Positions 12,053 through 24,000 of a stretch of 64,000 nt of DNA are shown piece after piece (position 1 is the stretch's first letter; each line of letters begins with the position of its first letter). This DNA comes from Ctenosaura bakeri. Lineage: Eukaryota > Chordata > Lepidosauria > Squamata > Iguanidae. The stretch lies in NCBI GenBank assembly GCA_948474755.1, contig CAOLHI010001830.1, forward strand, positions 124,001 through 188,000, in the 5' to 3' direction. A program made the translations under genes and the position numbers. The notes beneath the pieces were generated by a model, which did not search any database, was not told the origin of the DNA, and saw nothing but the letters and a program-made list of their open reading frames with translations.

Positions 12053-15000
12053 TGCGCTGGAACTTTCCTTGCGGTCATCTCACACCCCTTCCTCTTTGCA
12101 GCCCAAAGTTTCTCACCCCCTCCCCCCACTGCCGGCTTGGGATCTTTGGCAACAGGGGCCCGGAAACCCTCCCCACTTCCTCTGGCACAGTTGGGCATTT
12201 GCCAAAAAGCAGCATTGCTGGCATGCATTTTTTCCTCCAGGGCAGGATGCAACCCAGTTGTGTCTGAGCAGCGGACAGTCTGCTTCCCAGCATGACTCGC
12301 CATGAATGTGACAAGCTCATGAGAAGAAATGCTTGCGTGCACATGGGGGGGGAGTTAAGTCATTACCTTCAAGGCTATCCAAGTAAGCTTGGCGGGGGAG
12401 AAACAGAAAATACAAGGTTAACGTTCAGCCGTCAGCCAGCCGCTTGATGTCACCCTCGGTGGCCTGGCCGGAGCAGCCGCCACCCTGCGTCCAAGGGGGG
12501 ATCCGAGGAGTAGTTGGAGGGAAAAGCAGGAGGGGCAGCCCTGGTTTGGTGGGGGGACCCTGCCTTGGGAGTGGGAATGGGGAGAACGCTGCCCAGGGCT
12601 TTCCTCATTGCCAGTCTGGCCTCTGGCAGCTGTGGAGGCTGCACGGCTCAGATCCCCCCACCCCCTCCAGATTTGTTTCAAAGCCCCCTTTCCTTTGGGA
12701 GCTGAGAGCCCGGCCCCAAATGGCACAAACTCTGGGCAGTCCATTTGGTGGGCTGTGGGGTGTGGAGGCAGGTTTTGCAGGGGCCAGGCTGACAGCTGAG
12801 TCTGTGTGGGCATCTCTATGTGGAAAAGGACTCCTGCACCCCCCATGCCTCCCCACTGCCTCAAAGAGGGCTAAGAGCCAAGTGCAATGGCATCTTGAAG
12901 GTGACTTTCAGCAACACTGGGAGAGGTCTTTGATGCCTCTCTGGTTTTTGAGTGGGCTGGGATCCATACTGGGTTTTTGTCGGAATGCTAAATGCACCCT
13001 CTAAGGCACCCCCGAAACAAGGCCAGCTCCCTTAGAAGTCAGACTAAAAGCTGGAATGGATGCACCACTGGCTTCAAGTGAGAGACATTTGACTCTTTCA
13101 TACACTGTTGGCCCAGCGGGGTGTCTCTCCTTCTGGGGTGCGTTAAAAGGACAGTAGCAGGGGGCCCCAGGCAGTGTCTCTATGTGTGTCGGGCTTATGT
13201 TCCCTCAGGAATGTGCTGTTGGAGAGGAAGTTGGAATTGGGCCCAGGTCTATCTTTGGAGCATCAGCTGAGCAAGAAATTGAAGAACCAGGCCCTGCCAC
13301 AAAGGTTCGGTAAGGGGAATGGAGTGGTGGGGAGAACCGTCATTGCCCGTCAAACAGGGCCGTGGGCAGTCTGGGCCAGCTCCCCAGAGAGGTCCTCGGC
13401 TCACCTGTTTGTATTTCCGGTAACAGCGCTGAATAACAGCGGCGGCCACTTCCTGTTGCTCCCGAAGGGGGCGTCCCTGCAACGGAAGAGGAAGTCTGCT
13501 CGAGGACACGCAGTTGGGCAGCTCTGCGTGTTTCCTGGGTGCCCCTGGGGGGCGGGAGGTAAACACAAGCAAGCACCAGTGTGTGGAATAACTAGGAAAC
13601 AAGCTGGTGGCCAGGGGCCAGGGACTTGGTGTGGAAGTGGAAACAACAGGTGTGACTGTGGCGGAGCCCAAAAAAGCACTGGCTGATGGAGAAGGGCACA
13701 CACACACACACAGCAGACACACAGGCACAGCCGCACTCTCCTAGCTGTGCTCCGAGAAACGCCTTCTTCAGGACCACCCCTCATGGGCACTGGAACTCCA
13801 AGATTGGAAACACACGTGGCAAAGACAGTGGCTGTCCAGTGGGTGTCCAGACACACCTTCCGGAGCTCTGGGTGGGCAACTTCAGATGGCCTGGAGGCCC
13901 ACCCTGATGCGTGGAGAATGATTGGGGGCTGCCTGCCTGCTGCAAATGTGTCCCCACGCCAAAGTGGAGGCAAATAGCTCTCGAGAGGCCCCCAAATAAA
14001 GGCCCTGCACTTTGCTTTAGAGGAGAGTCACCACTCAGGGGGGATTGCAGCAGTGGCAGTTCTTTTCAAAGAGGATGCGAGGTCAGGGGCACAGAAATGG
14101 AGGGGGACAGATATTGTCCATCCCTGTTCCAGACTTGGATTCCGCGATTCAAAATGAGCGCAACAACATATTGTATTAGCCTCTGGGTGCCACTTTGCAT
14201 TCAGTTACATGATCCCTGATTGGCTGGCATGAATGATCTGGCTGAAGGGACAAACCGCTCCTTTACAAGGCAAACAGGCCAGTGGCAGATGCAGGAAAGA
14301 GGGACTACAGGTGGGCACAGAAAACAGTGTGAGCTACCAGGGAAGGCTGGCTGGCATCTCTCCGGAATGCAGGCATCACACTCCTGTCAGAATGGTTGTG
14401 CTGGGCCCCTGGTTTGCTCCCCTTTCCTCTCCATCCTGGTTAGAGACACTTTCTTTTTGTAGCTATAGAGGTTACTCCCAAGGGACCAGAGGAGGCTGGG
14501 AGACGGTGGCTTTTGCTCCTGGCTTTCCCTTGCTCCCCCCCACAGAGCAGCAGCAGCAGCTCCTCCTCCTCCTCCTCTGCCTCCAGCTCACCTTGTACTT
14601 CCTGAAGACGGTCTGCACCAGCTTGGCGGCCTCGTAGAGTTCCCTCTGCTCGTGGTCAGAGAGAGTGAGCTGGGCAAACTCACTCTCAACCTTCTCGCTG
14701 GTGGTGGAGGCGCTTAGGAATTCAGACCAGTCGGTGGTTGAAGGGAGGCTGGGCTTCTCAAAGGCCATTGCGCTGACGGGCGAGCTGGCGGGGCTCTGGC
14801 TGGTGTTGGAAGGAGGGGTCGGGGCTCCACCGTAGAGGCTCCTGTGACAGCAGGGGAAAGGGTTTAGGGGGCGGCAGAGGCGAGGGGGGTGAGAAGGACA
14901 ACCCTCCCCCTCGTGCATGGGCACGTGTGCAGGTGCCGCAGTGCACACGCAAGCACCACGGACCTGATCTGGGTGGCACTTGGCAAATGGTCAATGTCCG

Positions 15001-18000
15001 CAAGGTAACTGGCCAGCCAGCTCATGGAGGTGCCGAGGGTGGTGCCCTCTGTCCTCTCCGCCAGGGGCGTCTCTGCCGGTGCAATGCTCTCCCCACGCTT
15101 GATCCGCTCTGGCGTTGCCTCGATGATGTGCTCGGCCAGCGTCATCATGGTCACCTGCAAGAAGGGGGAAGCAGGAGGGCCCCGTTATTGGGAGTGGGGG
15201 TCAATCGGAGCAGAGGGGGAGAGGAAGAGGGGGAGGAGGAGAGGGAAGGGGGCAGAATTGCAAAGACCAGCCCCCAGAGCTGTGCCTAATGCCACTTGGG
15301 CCACCGGCAAAAAAGGAGGCTTCTTGGCCACTTGCAGCCATGCGGGTCCCCCAGTTGGCCCACACCGGGGGCTTGGTGTCCCTGCACTCGCCTTGCTGAA
15401 TGTACTTCCAGGACATGCCCCCCCATTCCATGATTTCCCCAGCCCCCCCACTGCTTCTTGGAAGCAAAGCCTCTGAGGACTGACTTCTCAGTAAAGACTA
15501 AGGGGGCTGCCTGGTGCTGCAGATGGGGGTCAAGCTGAGAGGGCAAGGAGCAAGTTATGTGGGCCCAAGTCCACTGAACTAATGGGGTTTACCTGTGTGT
15601 GGACTCAGCATCCAAGGGGCTGACTCATTCAGGCTGTGGCTGGTGTTTGCTTCCTGCTCAGATTAGTGCACACAGTTGTTTGGCCCCCTGGTCTTTTGGG
15701 AGGGGGGCTCTGACAGCACAGCACACCTCCAGGGTCCGTAACTAGGAACAAACCTCTGTGGCCGTGGAAGGGCTCTCAAGAACTGTGACTGGTATGTGTT
15801 GGCCATGGGGAAGAATTCCACTTGGCAGAACGCCTCTTTCAGTCCATGTGGGCACCCGCCTGTGAGCAGCCACGATGCCTTCCTTGCCCAGCCAGAGCAC
15901 AGAGGAAGCTTATGCCATCTGTATGGCAAAATGCCATGTTGGGGTGATAGTTCTGAAGGCAGACTCCACAGCCTGGGTCCAACTGAGAATGGCAGCAGGG
16001 GGAAGGGGCAAGAGAACCTCCCGCTAGCCTGAATTCAATTTTGGAGAAGTTTCTGGGCCTGTGTGTGTGTGTGGGGGGGAGATGGGGACACCCTCAATCC
16101 CCAGCACAGGAGTGCTTACAGAACCTTGTACTTTTGCAAACACAGCCTTGGGAGAGGGCATTTGACCTTTTGGAGTGCAGAAAAGAAGCTGCTGAGCAAT
16201 AGTGTGGGGGTCTTGGGGAAGGGGGCCAATCCCCCAATAACCTCAGGGCCCCAGGACTTGAAAGAACCACACCTGTCACCTTCCCTCCTTGTGCGCACAT
16301 ACCTGCAGGTCGTCCACGTGATGCAAGCAGTCCTCGCTTTCTGTGGCATCCTGGAAGGCCAGCAGCTCTGCTGCATCCACGCCCTCCCGTTCTGTCCCTG
16401 CCAGGGCCCCCATTTGCTCCCGTGGTGGGTGCAGCCGCTGGGCCACTGAGTCCCTCACCAGCATCAGCCCCTTGGGGCTGCCGGCCACTGGCACCCCGGG
16501 CAGGCTGGCCACATAGGCCTCTTTTGGACTCCACTTGATCCCAGAGTTGCTGCCGCCGCCGCCACGGTAGCCAGCCACATCGGAGCTCAACTCCTGCGGA
16601 TACTCCCGCCCCGCATTCCGGGGGTCGGGTGTCTCAGGGAGAGAGGGCTTGGTGCCGGCGGAGGGCTTCCGGGTGCTTGGCTGCTCCAGGCTCAGGGCGG
16701 GGGAAAGGAGCTTCTCCTGCCGAGCGGAGAAGTATTCGGGGTTCAGTTTGTGTTTTTTGGGTGCCGGGTAATCCTTCTGGCTCTCGCTGCTGTAGTAACT
16801 GGAGGGCTCGGATCGAGGTCGCCTTAATTCTGCAAAAACACAGCATGGGTTAGGACTGGCGGGAGAGGGCCCGGGGAGGGCAGGCTGGAAGGAGTGACTT
16901 CTGGGCCTCAGTATTAAATCTAGTCAAAACCAGCACTGAAGACACTTCAAAGACATAATAACACAAAACCACTACACCTTACATTAAAAGCCCTATTTGC
17001 CACAGCACACCAAATACCCAAAGCTTCTGTGCATAGAAAAGCCCTCATTTGCCAGTGGAAAGGCAGTCAGCTGGACCTCCCAGAGAAGGGCGTTCTCCAG
17101 CTTGGGAGCAGCCACCGGCAAGGCCCTGTCTTCCGTGTCCTCACCAGGCATGGCTGGGGTGCTGGTGGTGGTGGTGGACCTAGAGAAAGCCCTCCTCAGC
17201 AGATCTCAGCAGATGGGCAGGCTCACATAGGGAGAGGAAGCTGTGGTGGGTGGGGGCTGACCTAACTTTTGGCCCTTGCAGTCCCCCCAGCCGCTGACCT
17301 TGAGCATCTTAGAGGCTCGGCTGGAGCCATCCCCATCCCCACCCCCTTCCTTGACAGGAGGCCCTTTGTTAGGAACCCTGCAATGCCCAGAAGCCTCCAT
17401 TCTTGCTGTGCCCCCCTCCCACTCCACAGCACTATTACCAGACTCTGCCAGTGGATGAACCAGAGCCTCCCATTCTGTCCATCCCACTGGGAAGCTGTGG
17501 CTACTGGAACAAACCATGAGCCACTAGACCTAACGGAAGCTATTCAGCAGAGGGTCTTCAATGGTGGAGTGCCTGGGAGGGGGAGGGGGAGGGGCTGCAC
17601 TTGTGGGCCCAAGGATCCCACGTGGCTCGGGTTACTGAGCTGAGAGGGACATGTCCCAGCCAGTCCACAGGGTGCCCCAAAGTCCCCAAGGAGCAAACCA
17701 GGAGTGGAGGCAGCACAACCCACCTGTATTGGAAGTGGAGATGACCGTGACCCCCTTCTGGGGCTCCTGAGAGGCCACCATTTCACCGTGCCATTGGGCG
17801 ATCCAGTTCTCGCTGGCAGGCTCCTCGCGCGAAGGGCAGGGGATGCGGGAGGGCTGGTGGAGCGTGGCCTGCTCTTCCCGCTGCAGCTGCTCCAGGCACT
17901 CGGCCAGTTTGACGTGGCCACGGGAGCGGGCGATGGCCAGGGGTAGCCTGCCCAGGGAGTCCGGGATGGAGATAGCCCGCCTGTCCCACTTGTAGAGCAC

Positions 18001-21000
18001 CACGGCCGCCTCCATGTGGCCCAAGGCGCACGCCCACATCTGGAAGAGAGCAGCGCCACCTCAACAACGGGCAGTGGGGGAGCAGGGGGGGTCTGGTGCT
18101 GCTGCCCGAAAGGATAGGGGGAGGAGGCACCCACAGGTTTCTGCAGAGAATCCCCAGTCCCTCCTTTCCTGTTCGCAGCACTCAGCTGCTTTGGGAAGCG
18201 CTCCGGTACAGGCAGGCAAACGAGCTGCAAAGAGCATGCGAGGAGGAACCCATGCAGCTCCTCCTGCCACGTTCTCTTGCCAACCCCCTGCCTGAACACC
18301 CAGCCACCCCTAGGGCAGCCACGAGGCTTGCCTCCCACCCGCCGGGGCAGAAGGTCCGCTGTGTACCAGTGGAGTGCAGGAGAAGTGGTCCACATTCAGG
18401 GGGTCCACCTCCAGCTCCAGGTCAATGCTGTCGGCGTGTTTGGTGCTGGAGAGGCAAGGGGGACCCAGTCAGTCCAGGCTGCTCCCTCAAGGGAATCCCC
18501 GGCTGGGGCAGGAAGCGCCAACAGGGGCACCCAGGTGTTTCCCTAGAGGTAAAGGTACTAAGCCCCCCAAGGGCAATGGAAGCCTTGTGGGGCAGCGCCT
18601 GCAGCTCTGCAGCCCCTGGAGAGGATCCCTGGTGAGGCCCCTGCATGCTACTGGGGAGACGTGGCCACCGTAGAACCGGAAAGGCTGGCCAAGGGGCTCA
18701 ATTCCAGCTCTCCCTTTGCCCCCGGTTTCATCAAGAGAGCCCCTTCCCAAGACGCCTCCGGCCAAGAGAAAGCCCCCAAGAGAGCTCCAGTACCCCCTGG
18801 ACCGTGAAACCTGGCTTCTCTTCTGGGCCGCGGCCCCAGCAACTCACCGCCACTTGAGGAGGGTCTGGATGAGGGTGGCATAGCCCTGGGCGGCTGCCAG
18901 GTGGAGCAGGGTCATCCCCCGGAAGGTCTTGGAGTGGATGAGGTGCTTGGACCTGGCCCAGCAGGCCCGGCTCATCATCTTCTCACACACGACCACCACG
19001 CGGCTCTCAAAGCAGTTGCCCAAAGTGGCCGTCCCTGAGATGCACTGTGTGAGAGGAGGGAGAAGGGGAGAGGGACCCAGGGGGCTGAGTTTGTGAACAG
19101 GAAGATGTGGGGAGCATTGCTGTCGCTGGGAGGAGGAGGAGGAGGTAGCACGTGTAACTCACTGCCACAAGACCGGCAGCTGTGACCTCTGCGTGAAAGC
19201 ACCATGGGCATAGGCAGGGAATAAAGATTCCTGGGGAACAAAAAGTGGGGCAACAGCCAAGGGATGACTGACTGGGGACCTGGGGTGCTCACATAGACAG
19301 GTGGTGTGGAATAAATGGTGCCAAGGGGCACTGGAGTTAAATGAGCAACATTTAAGCCACTTGCTGTTGTCAGTGGGCACCTCTGCTGCTCTGACCAAAA
19401 ACTCAACTCGGTTGTTAAACATCCTTTTGGCAACTGGGTGTGGGAAAGGGAAGGGCTTTCGGATCAACAATCCTCCCCAAATTAAGCACTCACCCACCCC
19501 ACCCCTCAGTCCGTCCCCCCTCCTCCCGAGGTCCCTGGGCTTTCAGACCTGGGCCCAAGCGGAAAGGGAAGGGGTACCTGTGCTTGGCTGCCCCCGTTGC
19601 TGCTGCCACCACTACCGCCCCCGCTGGGCCCCCCTGGTGCCTTGTGCTGCTGCTGCTGGGGGCCTGTCGTCATCTCGGCCATCCGCCTCTCCATCTGCTC
19701 CAGGCGCTCCAAGATGGACATCCTGAACTGGTTCTCTGCACCGGGAGACAGAGAGAGGGGAGGGCGAAAGGGTGACAGGAGCTGAGGCACGGGGGTCCCA
19801 AACACCCACAGCCCCTGCGGGTAGGGGAACCGTAGATCCCAGGCTCTTCTTCATGTGCTCCTGTCCCCTCGTCCTTGAGCCTTTGGCGGCCCCTTTCATG
19901 GTGCCTTCCTGACTTCCTCAACCCCCCTCTCTCTCCCTCCCTCCCTCCCTCCCTCCCCAGAGCTTTCACCCCATTCCTCTTGATGCAGCACCATCACGGG
20001 GGGGGAAGGGCACCCTGGCCCAAGGGGCGTCCAGGTCCCTGGGAAGATCATCGCTGGTGGCTGTGCCCCTGAGGGGGAAACCAGGGGGCAGAAGTCAGGC
20101 TGGCACAGCAGGGACCCAGGGAGCCAAGGCGGGCCACTCTGGACTCTCTCTGCGGTCCACGTGGGCACCGACGTGGCATTGTTCCTCTGAGACCCCCTTT
20201 CCTGGCCTCCTGCATGCACTTTCTGCATTGCTGGCAGAGCAAACGCTGCCTGCCGTGTGTGCCAGCGTGCACGTGCCCCTGCGCCTAAAGGGAGACGGTT
20301 CGGGGGGGGGCAAAGGAACGGCCAGGGGCAGCTGGGGGCCAACCCGCCCGCGGCGCAGGGGGTCTGAGCTTCCGCCGGCCTCAGGGCCTCGCGGGCGCCC
20401 CGGGGCCCTCTCCAAGGTGCTGAACCTGAGTCGGTTTCCGGGCGAGGGGGCAGCACTTTGGAGAGTTCCCCAAGGCCCCGAGGAGGCCGCGAAGGAGCGG
20501 GCGACGGCAGAGCGGGAGGCGGACGGGGCGCAGGTGCTCCCCCATCGGCCGCTTCGGGGTCCTGTTTCACAGCTCCCGGTGCCCCGCGGGCCTGCTTCGG
20601 GGGGCGGCGAGGCTCCGGCCGCAGAAGGAAAATACCCCCGCTTAACCCCCCCCCCGAAGAGCGGTCGGAATTCGACCACCGAAACGGGGGGACCTCCTGA
20701 TCCCAACGCTCCGAAGTCCCACGGATTTCAGTGGGTCTCCTCTGGGAAGGGGCGGCACCTTCGTGAAACGGGAGAGCGAAGACTCGCTTGTTTGACTCGT
20801 GGAAGAAACCACGGGGGCCGCCGCCTTCTGCCCGGAGCGCCCGACGAAGCCCCCCGGCCGGCCGGCCCGGGAAGGGGAGGGAGGGGAGGGAGGGGGCCTG
20901 GGTGGGCTGCACGTGCGGATTGGCGGGGAAAGGGCGGCGAGAGGGGGCGGAGCGGGAAGAGGCTCCTGCGAACCCGCCGCCAGGTGCGGCCCGAGTAATG

Positions 21001-24000
21001 GGGGGAGCCCTTCTCACGGTCAAGTGGCCCGCGCCGCCCCCCTCCGCCGCCGCCCCCGGGCGCCCAGGCGGCCCCTCCGGCCCCCGGGGCAGGACCTCCC
21101 GCGGGTCACCCATCCTCCCGACAACGTGCAACTGCGCGGAGTGGGGGGGGCGGGAAGGCGTTCATCCTCTCTCTGCCCTCGCTCTCCCCTCCCCCCTCCC
21201 CCCGGGGTGCCCCGGGGCCCGCAGCGGAGTGGGCGCGCGTCTGGAAGGACGGAGACCCGGGCGGCGGGAGGAGGGGGCCCCCGGAGAACGGCGGCCTCCC
21301 GCGCAAGTCCCCCCGAGACGCCGCCGGCCCTCTCCCCGCCACGCCTCCCCGGGGGCTTCCGCGCAGAGAGCCCTTCTTCTGCCGCTCCCGCCGCCGCACG
21401 TGTGGACCCGCGCCAGCGTGTCGCCCGAGAGCCCCGGCCCACCCGGAGGGGGCGGGCGGGCGGGCGGCGGACTTACCCGGGACCGGCCAGAGGAGGGCGC
21501 CGGGACGGGCGCGCAAACGCCGGAGCCGAGCCGCCCCGGCGGACGGACGGACGGACGGACCCCCAGCCCGCCCGCCCGCCCGCCGCCGCCGCCGCCGCCG
21601 CCGCCTCCCTCCTCCCCTTGCCCGGCCGCCCGGCCGCCCGCCCGCCTGGCTGCGCTCCGCCCGGGCGGCCAATCCGCGGCGCGGAAAGTGACATCAGCGC
21701 CCGCGCGCCAGCCCCACGCGCGCCCGGGGACCCACGGCGCCCAGGGAGGGGAGGGAGGGAGGCGCGCCGGGGGAAGGAGCGGGGCGCCACAGGTGCCCCG
21801 GACGGAGGGGCGGGAGGCAGGGAGCGCCCCCCGCCGGAGGAGGAGGAAGAGGAGGAGCCCCCCCGCCTCGCCCCGGCCGCCCCTCCCGCCGCCCCAGCCA
21901 GAGGCGGGCCCCGCCCCGGTCCGACTTCCCCGCGCGCCCGCCCGCCCGCCCGCCCGCCCGGCAGTCCCGCAATGCAGCCCCGCTCGGGAACCGCCCGCCG
22001 GAGCCGAAGGGCCGCCGCCGCCGCCCGCGCTCCGGATCCCGCTCCGCATTATGACAAACGCGGCGGCCGCGGGGTGGGGGGAAGCAGGGGAAGAAGAGCC
22101 CCGCGCCCTGCATTCGCCCCCTTCCCCCGCGCCCCCTCCGGCCAGGCCCCCGGGAGGAGGCGAGGCCGAGACCCCCCATCGGCGACGGGCGCGGGGAGCC
22201 GGGGAGCGACGGGTTTTCCCCGGCTGCATCTGGAAGAGCCCCCCCGCAGCCAGGCCCCTTCCTCGGCCCCCTCCTACGGGCCAGGCCCCCTCCCGCCCCC
22301 GGCCTCCCCTCGGGCCCTCCCCGCAGGAGGGGTCGTGCCCGAGGCGTGCGGGGCCGCTGAGCCCGGCAGGAGGGAGAGCCGTCCAGGGATGGGGGCCAGC
22401 CAACTCTTGCCCCCTGGGGCAGGCCTAGCGCCCCTCCCCTTGCCCCCCCGGCCCTGCCCCCGCCTGGGATGGGGGCCTTTCTCACCGTCGAGGGAGAGCC
22501 AGTCATGCTGGGAGGAGGGCAGGGCGGGCAGGGCCCGGGCCTTGTATTCAAAGACCACCGAGTTGGAGATGATCTGGCTGTTGAAGGCCACTTGCAGGGT
22601 CACCAGCCCCGTGTCATGCGCTGGAAGAGAAGGGGTGGGGGCCGGGGGAACAACGGATCAGCGGTGGCTCTTCCTTTCCCAGACCCCCGAGAGCCACCAG
22701 CCCCCTCCCCCAGGAGAGGAGGCCCACCCCACAGGCAGAGCCCCCCTCCTCCTTGCTGGGTTCCCCAACACTGGGGGCAGGCTGCCTTTCAACACAGAGC
22801 CCCCCGTGGAAGGCAGGATGGTCCCCGTGGCATCCTCTTGCCCTCTGGAGGCTGTGGAGGGGGCAGCCACCTCCTCCCCTTCACCAAGAGGAAGGTGCTT
22901 TGCCTTTGGAGCCCTCCCTCTGTGAGGAAATGAGGCTGAAAATGGGGCCAGGCTTTTGTGCTGGCGAGAAGGAGAGGGCGAGCCTGCAGAGGCAGGAAGA
23001 ACCCAAGAACGGGTGCCATCCCAGAGGCCCCCCGCTAGCAGTCTGGCTGCTTGGGTGAGTTGGCTGGAAGCCAAGGGCAGACCGCAAGTCAGATGCCTCC
23101 CCTCCCCTCCATGTCCTGGAGCCAGGATTGCCAAGGTGTGAAGGACAAGTTATCCATGGGCTCCTCCTGAGGCCTCGGTGCAAGGGACCCCTGGGGCTTA
23201 CAAAGCTCACCCTCCCCACCCCCTAAACTTGTCCTGGGTCCCCCAATTGCTTACCTGGGCAGTAGCAGCGCAAGACCCCCGCCTGGATCAGGGAGGCCGG
23301 GACCGAGACCTGGTCAAAGAGGCAGCTGTAGTCGTTGCTGGCCTCCTGCCACGGGCCGGTGATCAGCACCTTCACGCCCCCCTGAGGAGGAAGCAGCAGA
23401 GCCAATGGGCAGGGGGTCCAGCTTGGTGGCACCTCCTCCACCCCCCACCCCTGACTCCACCATCAAGTGCTGCAGGGGCCCCTGCAACCCCTTTGAAAGG
23501 TGGGTCGTTGCTTTTGGAGAGCCCCAGGAGAGGCATTCACCCTACTGCCCCCTGAAAAGGAGCGGTTCAGGGAGTCAGGGGGGAGGTGAGGGCCACGGAG
23601 ACAGCTTTGGGGCACTGCCACAGGCTTTGCCCACCTCCCCATGCTATCCATGGCTGCACCCACAGCAGAGAATGACCTTATCGCTCCCTGAGGAATTTGG
23701 GGCAGGGGCAGCTTCGGCCTCTTTTCTGCTTCCCACTGATGGTGGCCTGTAGCTGACCCCTTGTGGCTCAGAGGCTGAACCTGGAGGGGGAAGGTCTACG
23801 TCCAAATGCCGCCTCTTCCCCCATGTTGGTGGACTGGGCCAGCTGCTCCCTTAGCGTCCGTTTTCCCTTTTGGGGATAACAGGGGAAGCGCAGCTGCCTA
23901 CTCTCCGGGGGTCCATGGGCCAGGGGCAACATCCACGGAAGCAATGCCCACGGAGGGACTTCGCTTAAAGTCTGCAACCAGGCCAGCAAACCTCAAGGCC

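Larger units (their letters stand above)
19736..22485 (-). other. CAMTA1 intron between e5 and e6, mostly a CpG island
   Basis: This is a 2.75-kb intron. A CTCC run lies at about 19925-19958, and from about 20280 to the e5 donor the sequence is an intense CpG island, described separately. There is no splice-supported coding exon in it from the main CAMTA1 transcript. Confidence 0.8.

Noticed and set aside
21162..22403. A 413-codon open frame on the minus strand in CpG island 1
   Set aside because: It has the same low-complexity composition and no domain. It is not needed for the proposed alternative transcript, whose first ATG would lie in e6.
20799..22925. A 708-codon open frame on the plus strand across CpG island 1 and exon e5
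   Set aside because: It consists of Pro, Arg, Gly and Ala as expected from CpG-rich DNA, has no recognisable domain, and runs antisense through a real CAMTA1 exon. Long open frames arise by chance where AT-rich stop codons are rare.
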